64,000 bases of DNA from Euglena gracilis. Taxonomy: Eukaryota > Euglenida > Euglenophyceae > Euglenales. The position numbers and the translations under genes are program-made. The notes under the pieces are model-generated. The model saw only the letters and a list, made by a program, of their open reading frames with translations. It was not told the DNA's origin and made no database searches. Positions 38,969 through 49,784 of this stretch are shown in pieces; positions within the stretch are counted from its first letter, which is position 1, and each line of letters opens with the position of its first letter. The DNA is taken from the NCBI GenBank assembly GCA_039621445.1, contig CP154955.1:14261307-14325306 (forward strand). The letters are read 5' to 3'.

Positions 38969-39521
38969 GTATTATTGTCCAAAACAATGTTCCCAGTGAC
39001 TAAAACGGGGGGACAGACCAATGGCATTTTGGAGGTTTCGTCTCCCCCCCCCCCAGCATCTTCCCCCCCCCCAGGGCTATGGCGTTAGGGACAGCGTTCT
39101 TCTTTGAGTGTAGACAGTTTGGCCAATTGACCACAAAGCAGGCCAAAGATTTGCTTAACTTCAGGCGGGGGTTGACTTGCTAGTTCAGAGTTACTGACTG
39201 GTTTTCTGGCCACGACTCCCCCTCCAGGGTATGGGGTAGGTCCGAAAATGAAAAGTGGTGGCACCGAAGGCACCAGAAATTTTTGGGAATATTTTTTTAT
39301 GGTGCCTTTGCCAACACAAGCGCATTCAAGAGTGGCCGACCCCCCCCCCCCCCCGGGATGAAGTGACTGACCTTTTTTTGGGAAAAAGTGACTGACTGAT
39401 TTTCAGTGTGGAAAGTGACCCTCCAGACCATACTATTGCTTAGCACCCCCCAGGGGGTCGCTAAGCAATAGTATGGTCTGGAGTTTTGTACCAGGCTGGA
39501 AATCGCCACTGACCATCCCAG

Positions 39522-39659
39522 TGTTTAGTTGGGAGTGTCCACCGACCTGAACAGTGGCATCTCCTGCAAGGGGAGGTTCCAAACAACCATTTCGCTGATG
39601 ACTTTTTCCATCAGTTTGAGCCTAACAAAAAATGCCAGAACTCAAAGAAAAAAGATTAA
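39522..39659 (+). CDS. Terminal exon, unrecognised
   Basis: After CCACTGACCATCCCAG the frame reads CLVGSVHRPEQWHLLQGEVP, NNHFADDFFHQFEPNKKCQN and SKKKD then TAA. It is 45 codons, hydrophilic with a basic C-terminus, and has good protein-like composition. It sits directly after a GTGACTGACTGG repeat. Confidence 0.45.
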   Translation, partial: CLVGSVHRPEQWHLLQGEVPNNHFADDFFHQFEPNKKCQNSKKKD

Positions 39660-40330
39660 CAGATTTTTCCCTGTTTGTTCCCTTCATTTTTCCCTATTAA
39701 CTGCGTATTTGATGTTGGTCGAGTGAGATGCTAATTCATTGCCAGAACTCTTTGTGAGGAAATGCTTTTTTGTGTGGTGTGGGATGCTTCCTGAGTGAGT
39801 ACGCATGACATCGTCCCACATGTTTTTCAAAGAGCGCAACCCCCCCCAACCTATAACCCCCCCATCCTATAACCACCCCCCATCTTATACCTATAACCCC
39901 CCCCTCCTGGGACCAACCACCAAACCGGGACCTATAACCCCCCCCCAATGTAGGGCAAACAAAGGCAAAACAAAGGAGACCTATAACCCCCCCCCCCCCC
40001 CACACTTGTAACCCCCTCTCCGGGGGCCGACCATCGAACCGGATCCTATAACCCCGGGAGGGTTATAGGTGGGGAGGAGGGTTTACCGTTTTTTTTTTTG
40101 AGGAGATTTATGATGTTTTATCGAGTCACGAAATAAACAATAAATGACCGAAAATGTAAAAAATCTTATTTGATGTGCTCCAAACAAAAGCAATTTTAAA
40201 AAAGGAGCTTCGGATGTTTAAAAATATGCAAGTTACAGGAAAGCCAAAATGCGTTAAGATAGGTCGTTCTAAGGGTTCATTGCAGGTGGTTTTTTTGTGT
40301 TCTGCTTAGTTTGACGGGTGGGGGGGGGTG

Positions 40331-40477
40331 TCAAAGAACCCTTGCTTGTGGAATTTTCGGTTTCCGACCCAGAAGTGGTGCTTCCATCAGTTGTTAAAGG
40401 AACTTGGCATTCCAGGCAAAGCACCACCGCCAAAAAAGAGCACCTGCTGGAAGGTGGTGAGGATCAACAGAGTTTGA
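40331..40477 (+). CDS. Copy 2 of the PCLW/QKWC repeated coding block
   Basis: The plus frame reads KNPCLWNFRFPTQKWCFHQL, then LKELGIPGKAPPPKKSTCW and KVVRINRV before a stop. Compared with the 41-kb minus-strand copy, several base differences are silent only in this frame (TTG/CTG, CAG/CAA), which supports it over the competing open frame. No family assigned; upstream is a G run. Confidence 0.45.
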   Translation, partial: SKNPCLWNFRFPTQKWCFHQLLKELGIPGKAPPPKKSTCWKVVRINRV

Positions 40478-40574
40478 GCAACCAAGTGAGGAGCCACAAA
40501 AATACACACTTACATATACACTAAATATACACTAAAATAGATATTTCACTTAAAAAATACACACTGTTATATAT

Positions 40575-40725
40575 ACACTACCCCCCCCCCCCCCTAGTCG
40601 TACGACCACCCCTCATTTACGACCACCCCCCGGTCACAGGTTGCAGGTCATGGGGGTGTTATGACCCCCCCGGTCACAGGTTGCAGGAACCCGGTCGTAC
40701 GACAAGGGGGGGGGCGGGTAGATTT
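40575..40725. mobile_element. MITE-like inverted-end repeat, copy B
   Basis: About 90% or more similar by eye to 5810-5965, in the same orientation, with the same TACGACCACCCC start and CGGTCGTACGACAAGGGG end. It is inserted in a TACACTAAA-rich region. Confidence 0.75.
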
Positions 40726-40984
40726 CCACTAAAATACACAATACAATTAAAAATATACATGCACTTTTATATATTTACACTAAATGTACACTAAGATATA
40801 TAATACACTTGAAATACATGTACTATATACACTAAATGTACACTGAAAAATATGATGCAACTAATACACACACACACACACACAGTTTTTTCCTTCGAAA
40901 CGACTCTTTTGGTCGTTTGATACTGAACCCTCTTGATCCCTCGGGCAGGGGTTGACACCGCAACGCAGCGCGCAAAAGGCATCG

Positions 40985-41440
40985 TTACCTGTCAGCCGGA
41001 GCCTGGTCCATTCTGGGACCTCTCCCTGTCTCTGTCGCCTGCATCGCTGTGCCGTTCCGCAGCCCAACCCCCCCCTGGGGGCGTTCCGCCTCCGCCACAC
41101 TGCTGGCGCCGCTCTCTCCTCCAGCGGTTCGGCAGCCTATAGAGAACACCCACTGCGCGTCTTTGAAACTTTTTGAAACTCTTTGAAACTTGTGCTGGCG
41201 CGTGGGTTTGAGGACCGCTGGGGTGCTCTGCCAAGTGCACGTGACAGTGCACCACTTTTGGGTCAGGAAAAAATTCCACAGGCAAGGCTTTATGACAAAA
41301 CTCCCCCCAGAAAAACAAGCAAAATCCAAAAAAGTGTACCTGGAATGAAGAATGCCTTGCTGAGCTTCGGGAATGCTTGCTTCTTTCAGGCAAGCTACAG
41401 CAGGGTGGCTGCCATTGCAAAGGTATCTTATTTGGCCAGA
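40985..41440 (-). CDS. Unrecognised coding block sharing the PCLWNF...TQKWC motif
   Basis: A minus-strand frame is open from 41440 to a stop at 40985 (about 150 codons). It starts near YLCNGSHPAVACLKEASIPE, continues through SRYTFLDFACFSGG and FVIKPCLWNFFLTQKWC, and ends in an S/A/G/R-rich tail of lower quality. The PCLWNF-TQKWC segment is shared with plus-strand blocks at 32.5 and 40.3 kb, so this is a repeated coding element, probably a mobile-element gene. No start codon or catalytic motif was found. Confidence 0.45.
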   Translation of the reverse strand, partial: SGQIRYLCNGSHPAVACLKEASIPEAQQGILHSRYTFLDFACFSGGSFVIKPCLWNFFLTQKWCTVTCTWQSTPAVLKPTRQHKFQRVSKSFKDAQWVFSIGCRTAGGESGASSVAEAERPQGGVGLRNGTAMQATETGRGPRMDQAPADR

Positions 41441-42069
41441 TCACCTGGACACCTGCACACCCCGGGCTGAAAGGGGATCCCATAGACCGGTGGGTGGGGA
41501 GTCTCTCCCTCCTCCCCCTCCCCCACCCTGGTGGATGGGTGGGTCCGATTCTCCAGAACCAAGGGAATTTTTCCCTCCACAGTGCTGTGGTGGGGTGGGG
41601 TTGACCCCCATTCTGTGCATCGATGAAAAGGCCCCAGCAACCAGGCCTCCCCCTACAACTTTGTGGACAACATCTGGCCTCGTTCGTCATCGCATGTTTA
41701 AGGCGAAACGGCACATATTAACCCTCCAAATAATACCCCCCCCCCCGGTGTGTTATTTGGGCACCCGAACTGGGGCCCCAGGGGTGTGTGTTATTTGCAG
41801 GGTGATATTTTTACTTGGAAAACCAAAGGAAAACAGGGGGGGGGGTGTTATTTGGGCGAAATCGAAATTGACCCCCGGGGGGGTGTTATTTGGGGGGGGG
41901 GTTAGTTGAAATGATGTGTGAGATTGCCAGCAACAGCATACCTCGCAGGACACCTCCCAGTTTTGACCCCAATTGATCAAACAATTCATACCATGCCTCT
42001 GCGGGTCCTATCAACTTCTGTCCAACCCCCTTTCCGTCCGTGTCCTCTCTCTTTCAGGGCGGATGCAAA

Positions 42070-42186
42070 ATGAGATTTGCTGTTTGTGTCACTCTCTTTC
42101 TCTCACACTTGCTTCATTGTGGCGGTGCTTCGTATCCAAACAAGGGCGGCAATGGTTGTCACACGCCAGATTTCAAAAGAGTTTAG
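42070..42186 (+). CDS. Possible first exon with signal peptide
   Basis: An ATG follows a TCTCTCTTTCAG acceptor-like site. The frame reads MRFAVCVTLFLSHLLHCGG then ASYPNKGGNGCHTPDFKRV and stop: a hydrophobic core with a small-residue cleavage region, as in secreted proteins. The two other plus frames are also open, so this is tentative. Confidence 0.25.
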   Translation: MRFAVCVTLFLSHLLHCGGASYPNKGGNGCHTPDFKRV

Positions 42187-42248
42187 TATTTTGAAATATT
42201 ATTTTGTTTTCATAAGTTGGGTGGTCAAAATGTTTTTTTTTTTTACAG

Positions 42249-42404
42249 AGCACAGGACGTCCTGGATGTCCTGGATGTGGAGTTGGGCATTGTAGGCTAT
42301 TTCGTCTGTTCAACCGAGGTGCAAAAAATAGGCTTTTATGAGGAATGCAAAAATTCACTTTCTTTCCTCCTCTCCCAGGTTTGGTGATTGCACATGCCCC
42401 ATAA
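42249..42404 (+). CDS. Cysteine-rich C-terminal exon pair
   Basis: Exon 42249-42318 follows TTTTTTTTTTTTACAG, reads STGRPGCPGCGVGHCRLFRL then FNR, and ends at G/GTGCAA. Exon 42379-42404 follows CTTTCCTCCTCTCCCAG, completes the split glycine codon, reads LVIAHAP and stops. The C-x2-C-x4-C cluster just before the C-terminus recalls zinc-binding tails of some transposases, but that is inference. Confidence 0.5.
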
Positions 42405-42619
42405 GTGAGTGCATTCAAATTTTCAATATCCAATATCCAACGGCCAAATTATGCTTGCAGATGTATGAGGGGGATCCAGAAAATTGTTTTTGACTGCTTC
42501 TGGTTGCAATGCCACCATCTACTTCCATTTTAAATATGAAAGAAGCAGCTTCCCAGTCGACCATGAAAGAGTTTAGGGAGAAAGGAACTACCGGGGGGGG
42601 GGGAATTTTGCCCTAGAGA

Positions 42620-42835
42620 AAATTTGCACGGACAAATTTCGCGGAAGCAAATCCCGCAAAATATTTCCGGACATTTTTAAGGAATTCCTCGAAATTTTTG
42701 TCCGTGTATTCCCTTTCAGGCCATTTTTGCTTCACAGAAATAAAATCCCGCGAAATATTTCCGGACATTTTTAAGTAATCCCGCGAAATTTGTCGTCCGC
42801 GAAATTTGTCGCCGCAAAATTTCTCTGGCACAAAA
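42620..42835. repeat. Direct repeat CCCGCGAAATATTTCCGGAC
   Basis: A unit of about 95 bp occurs twice (42650 and 42745), with extra GCGAAATTTGTC units at the end. Confidence 0.8.
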
Positions 42836-42978
42836 TTCCCCCCCCCCCCCCGGTAGTAGACAAACACTACGTGCCAACTCATCGGCTAATCAGACGTCGA
42901 CTTGCCCGTTGCCATGCTTTCCTGTCCGAAATACTCTCTCTCCGCCCGCTCATCTTTCCATCTGCAGTCTGTAATTAT

Positions 42979-43889
42979 TTATTTTGTTGGGGTGGAAGAA
43001 CGGAACAATGTGGTGTGAAAATTATGACTGGGGTTTCGCTGGTTCCATGGCGCTTTTGGCAGCTGACATTCAGCCTCATGGTTCGCACGTACCACAACGC
43101 TGCCAGTGAATTGTGGCGGCTGTTCCTGCCCAGTTATTACCTCTTCTACCCAGGGCTGTAAAATCCAGCATTCTATTACTTGACCGGTCTCCTACGGGAG
43201 TTTTTCAGCCGGCCAGCTGATGCCCCCAGGGTCCTGAAATAATTCCCAGCTGGAGACTTCATTTTCTCAAGCCAGCACACAGCGCCAAGCAACAGAAGGC
43301 TTTTTGCCTTTTTCAGAGTGACCCAAGCTCACGCAACACCCTCCCCGTCAGGATATTGCTTAAGGGTCCACACTACTCCCCCACTGGGGGGGGGGGGGGC
43401 GACTACAGCTTTTCCAAATTTGGCCAGTGGGAATCCTGGTGGACCTTCCTCTCCTTGGGGGGGATCTGCTAGCAGGGCTAGCTGGTGGATTTTTTCCCCC
43501 AGTGAATGGCACGCCATGAAAAATTTCTGGACCCATAAAACTTGCCAAAAATTTCCATTTTAGCCATTTTTTTTGGATTCTTTGGAACAAAATCAACCGC
43601 AAAAATATATTCAGCGTGATTTCCACCTCGGCACGCTGCGCCGGAGGAATTTTTTTTTAACAGTTGGGGGAACCCTGGACGCCCCCCAGGGGGGTCTGTT
43701 CCCCGTTTCCGAAAAGCAGAAATCGGACCTTCAGAGTCTCATTTGTCATTTCAACACTGGATTTGCTGTTTCTTCCTTCACGTGCCTCGATTAACATTCC
43801 AATGTCCCTGTTACACATTTCGAATTGCTTGACAGCAGCCCAAATGTGCAACAGCCAACGTTTGCAATGGCCACCTGTTTTCTGTGTTG
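42979..43889 (-). CDS. Unrecognised two-exon gene (3' part)
   Basis: Minus strand. The first exon spans 43889 down to 43729: a pyrimidine tract and CCTCAG precede it and AAG/GTCCGA ends it. It encodes about 53 residues including CKRWLLHIWAAVKQFEMCNR and IGMLIEAREGRNSKSS. The second exon runs 43155 to 42979 after GGATTTTACAG and encodes PWVEEVITGQEQPPQFTGSV... to a TAA stop. Both joins are phase 0. Composition and length are protein-like, but I do not recognise the family. The plus strand under the second exon is also open, which lowers certainty. The 5' end must lie beyond 43.9 kb, where a pentanucleotide microsatellite begins. Confidence 0.5.
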
Positions 43890-43939
43890 CTGAGGCAGGG
43901 GGAAAAAAACACAAATGCTTTTTTTTGGCGTTTTTTTGG

Positions 43940-44200
43940 CGTTTATTATGTATTATATTATATTATATTATACTATATTATATTATTATATTATATTATG
44001 TTAGATCATATAATATTGTATTATATTATTATATTATATTATATTATATTATATTATATTATATTATATTATATTATATTATATATATTATTATATTATA
44101 TCTCTTATATTATATTATATATATTATATTATATTATATTATATTATATTATTATTATATTATATTATATTATATTATATTATATTATATTATATTATTT
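43940..44200. repeat. ATATT pentanucleotide microsatellite
   Basis: A tract of about 260 bp of TATTA/ATATT units with small interruptions. Confidence 0.95.
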
Positions 44201-44916
44201 GCGTGTTTTTGCATCGCTATTTTGGTCCATGTTGCGTTTCATCCCCCCCTGGCTGAGGAGCAACACGTGCATGAACCAATGGCCTGTTTCTTGCATTTTT
44301 CTTTTGTTTGCCGTTTCCATGTACGTGTACACCTTTTCCTGTTTTTGTTTTTTTTTCTGCCGTTTTGTTTTCAGTTTGTTTGTTTGCTTTTTTGGTTGTC
44401 ATCATTGAACTGATCATATGCTTGTCATGTGTCTTTGATTTAGGTGGTGTCGGCCATGCCAGGTGTGTTCATTTTCCGAACATTTAAGGACCAAGGCAGA
44501 CCAGCACTATATAATTTTTCTTGAAAGAAATGAGTTCCGCAGCCTGAATACTGCAAAAGAATGAATTTGCCAAACTTTGGGCGATTTTGAAACCGTTTTG
44601 AGTCATTTATGGAAAAGCACACGCTGCCGCCCCTCAGAGCACGGCAAGGGAGCCCAGGGAAGGGCGTTGTTTTGAAACACTTCCTTCGCCTCCATCCTGT
44701 TGCACTCTCGTTTTCTTGTTTGAGGTGCCAAATGAGCAGCAGACAGGGAATTTCTTCCCCCCCCCCCCGGGCCCAGCCAGCCAGACCTCTTTCCAGTCGG
44801 CCGGCTGGACCGCCCACGGGGGAGGGGTGGTCCTTGTGAAGTCCCCGGCAGCAGAGCGCAACGGCGGCAGAGCCAAAAAGCCCCGTTGTTGTCCTCCCGG
44901 GGCCGGTGTGCCGGAG

Positions 44917-47900
44917 AGGGCGCGGCCCTGCCGGCGGCCCCGGGCGTGGGCGACGGCGGACCTGCTCGTCGTGCTCGACGCGGAGGACGTGAACGACCGC
45001 CGCTTCGGCGCCGTGCTGGCCCTGCTCCCGCGCAGGCCCTCCCCGCAATCCCTGGTCGGGGCCCCCGGCGGGCCCAGGCTTCTTTTTAAGTCACCTTGCC
45101 CCCCCCCCCCCCCCCCGGGGGAGGGGGGTGGGTGGTGGCCGGAGGCGCTGGGTATACCTTTTCGGCGCGAAGCGCCGAAAAATTTTGAAAATTGCCTTTA
45201 ACGGGCCCAATTTTGGGGGGGGGGTCCCAGCCCCCCCCCCCCGGGGGGGTCCCGCGCCACCCTGGGTGGGTGGGGGGGACCCCCCCTCCCCCCCCGGGGG
45301 TCTTAAAAAGAAGCTGTGCCCCGCTTTGGGGGGCTTTCATGTGGTTGCTTCCTGGCCAACCATTTGGCAAAGAGACTGTTTTTGCATCACTGGATCCATG
45401 TAACGTGGGACAGAAACCTGGGTCAACAATGTGGTTTCCAATGTGTCCGAAAGGAGTTCTCGCTGGAAGCGTCTGATTTGCCCTTCCCCAAGGTGGTCTA
45501 CGAAGACATGCCGCCGCCCGGGACACTGTGCGACAAGTTTCGCCGCATTGGATATGCCCGTCAAATGTATTCCAACTTCTATGCTGACAGGGTTGATTCC
45601 ATTAGTCCATTTTCACCCTCATGCGATGAAAGGAAAAAAACGTTCTTCGGTGACAAGGAGTGTGAGCAAGGATTGCCTTTTGGGCTGCACTGCCATACGA
45701 TGCTCTGGCTTTCATCCATGAAATGACGTTGCAGAAAGGGATGCCGAAACACGTATTTTTTTGGTATCTTTTCGCATAATATTCCATTTCTCTCATGAAT
45801 GAATGATCCCTGCATCGATAACCTCACCGATGCTGAATTTATTGGTATTTTCGATACAGATGCCATTTTTACTACGCCAGTTATGGTTGAGGACCTCTTT
45901 GACTTTGATGAAGGGCAAGTGAAGCCCAAGATTATGGGCATTTCACAGGATTCTGCCCAAAGGCTGACATGTATTTGACCTGCTCCTTCAAGCTCCCCCT
46001 CTCTTCTTGTGGGTCTCCTATCGTCCTCTTCTATTGCCTTAAAAGATGTATTTTTTTGAGGCTTTTTGTCAGTCCGAGCTCTTTGCCGCATTGAATAAAC
46101 CATCGCAGCCACTTCATATCGCTTCTAATGGATGGCATTCACGTGGTCTGAGGCGACAAAAGCTCGCACTTATGCAACGTGGCCATTCCGCTGCTTCCAG
46201 GGGGGATTGGGCAATTTTCTTAAAATCACGGAAATATTTGGGCACCCTTTGGAAATCGGCCTCTCTCCAGTGCCTGAGGCACCTGTATTTTCCCAGATCC
46301 TGCCCCCCCCCCCCCGCGGCGGAATGTTTAAAATGGTTCGGAAATATTTTGGCAATTCGCGTCCATCCAATTTTGTCCGACCCAATTTTATATATGCTTA
46401 ATCCCCCCCCCCTCCCAGGGAAGCCGGCTGGAGACGATCGGATTTGGGGGCCCCACCTCCCCATGCGCAAGAAAGCTGCAAATTTTGAACTTTCATCATG
46501 CATCAATGCGGAATATGATGTTCATCAACGGGAGTTGCAGTCGACGGTTTCGTTGAACGCAATGGTACCACCAATTGCGAATTGTAGAAAGGACGCGGGT
46601 ACAATCACTATTGGCACAATGGCCCCGTCATTTACTAACAATTAGTTGTCAGCGTCTGGGAACTTCAACTTCACTTTAAATGCAATGTTCGATTGTTGCA
46701 GTTTTGCGGGCAGCCGCTCACAGTTGAAGTAACACAGAGGAACCAACCAGAACAAAAAACTGCAGCTTTCAAGTTAACAGTACAAGTGATTGGCCCAGAG
46801 TTGGCTCTTCAACTGAAAAAAAAAACATTCACCCAACCAAAACAAACATTCTTGGTGTTAAATCTAGGGTGTGGTACCTCACAAAGCATGGTTAGAAGTC
46901 AAAAAATTCCTGCACACAGCAACATTTTCCTCTATCGCTCAGAGAAATCAAAATGAGTTCTATGAGAGTTCCTTCCTGGGAAATTGTTCTCTTTTCACGG
47001 AGATCTGTCCTTCGACCCTGCAACTGATGGACGTGTCCCTAGGAATGTGAAGAAAAAAATTATCCTCTGTTGAGAAAATGGGGCGGGAAAAGTGGTTCAG
47101 GTTCTTCGCTTCGAACCAACCGCTTAGCAGATCGAAAACTGACACCAGCACCCCTCCCCTTGTTCAAAACACACCATGTCTTTGACACCCCCCCCCTTGT
47201 GTCTTTCCCAGAACACTATTTGAGGTTATTCATTTGAAGAGCAATGGCGTTGGCTCGCTATGCGTTGACCCCCCCCTTTTCCAACACCACATTCCCTGAA
47301 CATTGGCGTGTCTTGGACAAGGGGGGGGTACTCGAACCCGGGGTTGGGCCACTCGCTGCCTGGCCAACCCTCCCCCCCCGGCAGGCAGTGTCCTGCTGCC
47401 AACGGCTGCTGCACCGAGTGGCAACCCGCCACCCCATACGCCATCGGGGCTGAGGCCGTCGCAGCCACGGCGCCGCGGCCCCCGGGCCACGATGGGGTGG
47501 GCCAGAGGGCCAGAGGGACCTCCGAAAGGACGGGCGTTGCGTTGAAACCCTCCGTTCGCCTTTAACCTGTGTTGCATTCTCGAAGCCACGGTTTTTTGTT
47601 TGAGGGTGGCAAATGAGCCGCTAACAGGGAGTTTTTCCGCCTGCCCCCCCCCCCCCGGGTCCAGCCTGCCTGACTGGACCCCCATTGGGGGGGGTCCAGA
47701 AATAACGATAGCTTGGTCCCCGGATACTCCAGGGCAGGAAATGACTTGATTCCTTGATCCTTGATGGAGTTGCATTGGCCCACAAACAGCTCCTCTGATG
47801 GGCAATTGCGAAGCAAATCTGGTTTCCCTGCCTTTCACAACCGGCCTCTCATTTGCGGTGAGTCAAATTTCAGCAAATGGGATGACCGTTTCCGGTTCGT

Positions 47901-48019
47901 GGGGAGAGTTCATGCAGCCTGATAGGGATATCGTCCCATATCGTTCGAAACTCTAAAACAGAAATGTTGAAACTTCATACTAAATGTCGAGCTTGATCTT
48001 TTTTTTTCCAAGCTTTTTT

Positions 48020-48076
<57 letters not shown>

Positions 48077-48555
48077 TTTCGAAAAATCTTTAATTTATCG
48101 GGACAAAAAAATATTGTGAAATATCGGCTTTATTGGGGGTAACGTGCTTTTTTTTGTTTTTTTTGGGCGATTTTGGGAAAAATACCGATATCAGTTCTAT
48201 CGACTTTTATCGAGGATATCGGGGTGTGAATGAATCTATGCAAAATTTATCGGGACCCCCCCCTAAAACCAATATCAATATCCATCCTTGGCATCTTTGT
48301 AAATGTGAAATGAGGGGGCTCTCCCATTCGGTGCATATGGCGCCACAAACAGCGGTGCTGTGGCCACGGACTTCATGGTGGACTTCACGTTCCCGTTCAT
48401 CGTGCGGCGGGCGGACTTCCCCAGGATCCGGGAGCACGTCCGCACCACCCTGAACAAGACCACGTTCGAGGCGGCGTTTGCGGACATTTGCAACACGAAG
48501 AAGGTGTACTCGCAGTTCGATATTATGGGGAATTACCTCTGGCACCATCAGCGAA
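44917..48555 (+). CDS. Putative DTD-motif nucleotide-sugar glycosyltransferase, multi-exon
   Basis: Five plus-strand blocks read as consecutive parts of one glycosyltransferase. 44917-45054: ADLLVVLDAEDVNDRRFGAV, a Rossmann-type strand. 45493-45590: VVYEDMPPPGTLC then IGYARQMYSNFYAD. About 45811-45976: DAEFIGIFDTDAIFTTPV, with a DxD-type (DTD) metal and nucleotide-sugar site followed by EDLF. About 47389-47457: NGCCTEW...PYAIGAEAV. 48353-48555: ATDFMVDFTFPFIVRRADFP then YSQFDIMGNYLWHH, ending at a GTAATT donor. The order and motifs fit an inverting or retaining GT-A fold enzyme, normally in Golgi or ER; donor and acceptor are unknown. I could not find canonical splice sites on both sides of the DTD block, and its codons are AT-rich, unlike the first block, so it may be degenerate or split by unusual introns. 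Confidence 0.65.
46470..46644 (+). CDS. Coding-like block within glycosyltransferase intron
   Basis: The frame reads KKAANFELSSCINAEYDVHQ, RELQSTVSLNAMVPPIANCR and KDAGTITIGTMAPSFTNN then TAG. A CCCCTCCCAG acceptor-like site lies upstream at 46419. Unrelated to glycosyltransferase motifs; unrecognised. Confidence 0.35.
46702..47126 (+). pseudogene. Coding block with in-frame stops and a KVVQVLRFE C-terminus
   Basis: After GATTGTTGCAG the frame reads FCGQPLTVEVTQRNQPEQKT, AAFKLTVQVIGPELALQLKK and NLGCGTSQSMVRSQKIPAHS to a TGA at 46954. Beyond it the frames read FLPGKLFSFHGDLSFDPATD, GRVPRNVKKKIILC, stop, then GKVVQVLRFEPTA and stop. The final segment matches the end of the minus-strand gene at 48.7 kb (KVLRFESTF), so this looks like a decayed relative. 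A loose resemblance of the HGDLSFDPAT...R stretch to Argonaute N-terminal regions is too weak to claim. Confidence 0.45.
47698..47834 (-). CDS. Unrecognised coding block
   Basis: Minus strand: KAGKPDLLRNCPSEELFVGQ, CNSIKDQGIKSFPALEYPGT and KLSLFLD, after which it enters a C/G run. All three frames are open, but this one has the best composition. It lies next to a dispersed repeat shared with 44.6-44.8 kb. Confidence 0.3.
48005..48080. repeat. Poly-T tract
   Basis: About 75 bp of T with two C interruptions. Confidence 0.95.
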
Positions 48556-48680
48556 GTAATTACAATCAACCTGCTACTGGTGCCGATTCACAAGACCATG
48601 AATGGAGAAAACATAATGGGGTGCCATCCCGCGAAACCCTGGGTTCTGGTGTTGACCTTGGTTTTTGAAAACCCATTCTT

Positions 48681-49091
48681 CTAAAAGGTTGATTCGAAGC
48701 GAAGAACCTTTCTCACTTCACGCACCACCTTGTCGACAGAGGGCTGTTGTCCAAAAAAAGTTTTTTTTACTGCTTTAGTCCATCCAACCATTGGACTATT
48801 TTTCATGTGAAAGAAGCGAAATTGATGTGGCATTTGGACTCTCTTCACTAAAATTCGACTAAAATCCGAGTCAAACTTTGAACACAGGGCTTGGAGGAGG
48901 GACTGATGGGGGGCAGTGGGCTGGCAGAGGGTCAAAGTCGTCGTTACCACGACCACCACAATTCGGTGAAAATTGTGATGACCAGAAGCTCCCACCAGAT
49001 TTCGGGAGCTGCTGGGCAAAATGAACTGCACCCAGCTTGACTGTCTGTTTCCTTTTGCTGGGTCGTGCCCCCCCCCCCCAGACACTGGCAC
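48681..49091 (-). CDS. Unrecognised 136-codon terminal reading frame
   Basis: The minus-strand frame is open from the C-run at 49.09 kb to TAG. It contains SSWVQFILPSSSRNLVGASG, SLLQALCSKFDSDFSRILVK, MPHQFRFFHMKNSPMVGWTK and KVVREVRKVLRFESTF. Codon use is balanced, with no low complexity except a V/T run. The C-terminal KVV...VLRFE is shared with the broken plus-strand block at 47.1 kb, showing a repeated gene family. It lies in an intron of the plus-strand glycosyltransferase region. Confidence 0.5.
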   Translation of the reverse strand: MPVSGGGGHDPAKGNRQSSWVQFILPSSSRNLVGASGHHNFHRIVVVVVTTTLTLCQPTAPHQSLLQALCSKFDSDFSRILVKRVQMPHQFRFFHMKNSPMVGWTKAVKKTFFGQQPSVDKVVREVRKVLRFESTF

Positions 49092-49784
49092 TTGCGGTCT
49101 TGGGACAAAAAAACTGGCTGTAGCATGCTGTGAAGGATTGGCATCTCTGGCGGGCAGATCAACGCGGCACCCTTGCAGAAGTGTCGTGCATTTTCCCCCT
49201 TCCTTTTGTATCAGGCATTGTTGTTATTTAAGGCAGAATTTTTCAAAAAATTGAAGGTTTTTTTTATGACTTTTTATGGTTTTTTTCAGGTGTTTTTTTA
49301 AGGCAGTTTCATTTTCAGAGTTTTTATAATTTTTTAGGTGTACATTTTCCAAGGGCGGTAAAGAGCCATCTGGGCATCGAAACAACGCTGGTTCAGATTA
49401 AAAATCAAAAAAAAAATAGAGAACAGATTGCTTTGAGTTTTCGGTGGATAGACAGCGTTCCACGATGCCAGAAATCATTTTTCCCCCCGGGCTTTTTTTG
49501 CCAAGATTTTCTGACTTTGTTTTTTTTGCTCAAAATTCAAGGTTTTTTACGGCATTTTTTTTAAGGGGTTTGAATTTTTTTAAGGCGTATGTTGAGATAT
49601 ATATATTTATTTTACCTGCTTTATATGATCCCCTCGCAAAAGCCAGCATGTGCGTGTCCTGGAACACCATCCAGGAAGGAGGACCCGCATTGATGCACTG
49701 CAGAACTGTGGCCAGGAAGAGAATTTGGGTCCCTGCCCCCACAGTCTGCTGCGAGTCGTGTGCAGGGGCGAATTGATATCTGCA

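Noticed and set aside
45579-46112. 177-codon minus-strand frame
   Set aside because: It is antisense to the DTDAIFTTPV glycosyltransferase block, whose motif is far more specific.
46960-47151. Minus-strand 63-codon frame ending 4 bp from a plus-strand stop
   Set aside because: The plus strand shows the KVVQVLRFE tail shared with 48.7 kb, so the minus frame is most likely its shadow.
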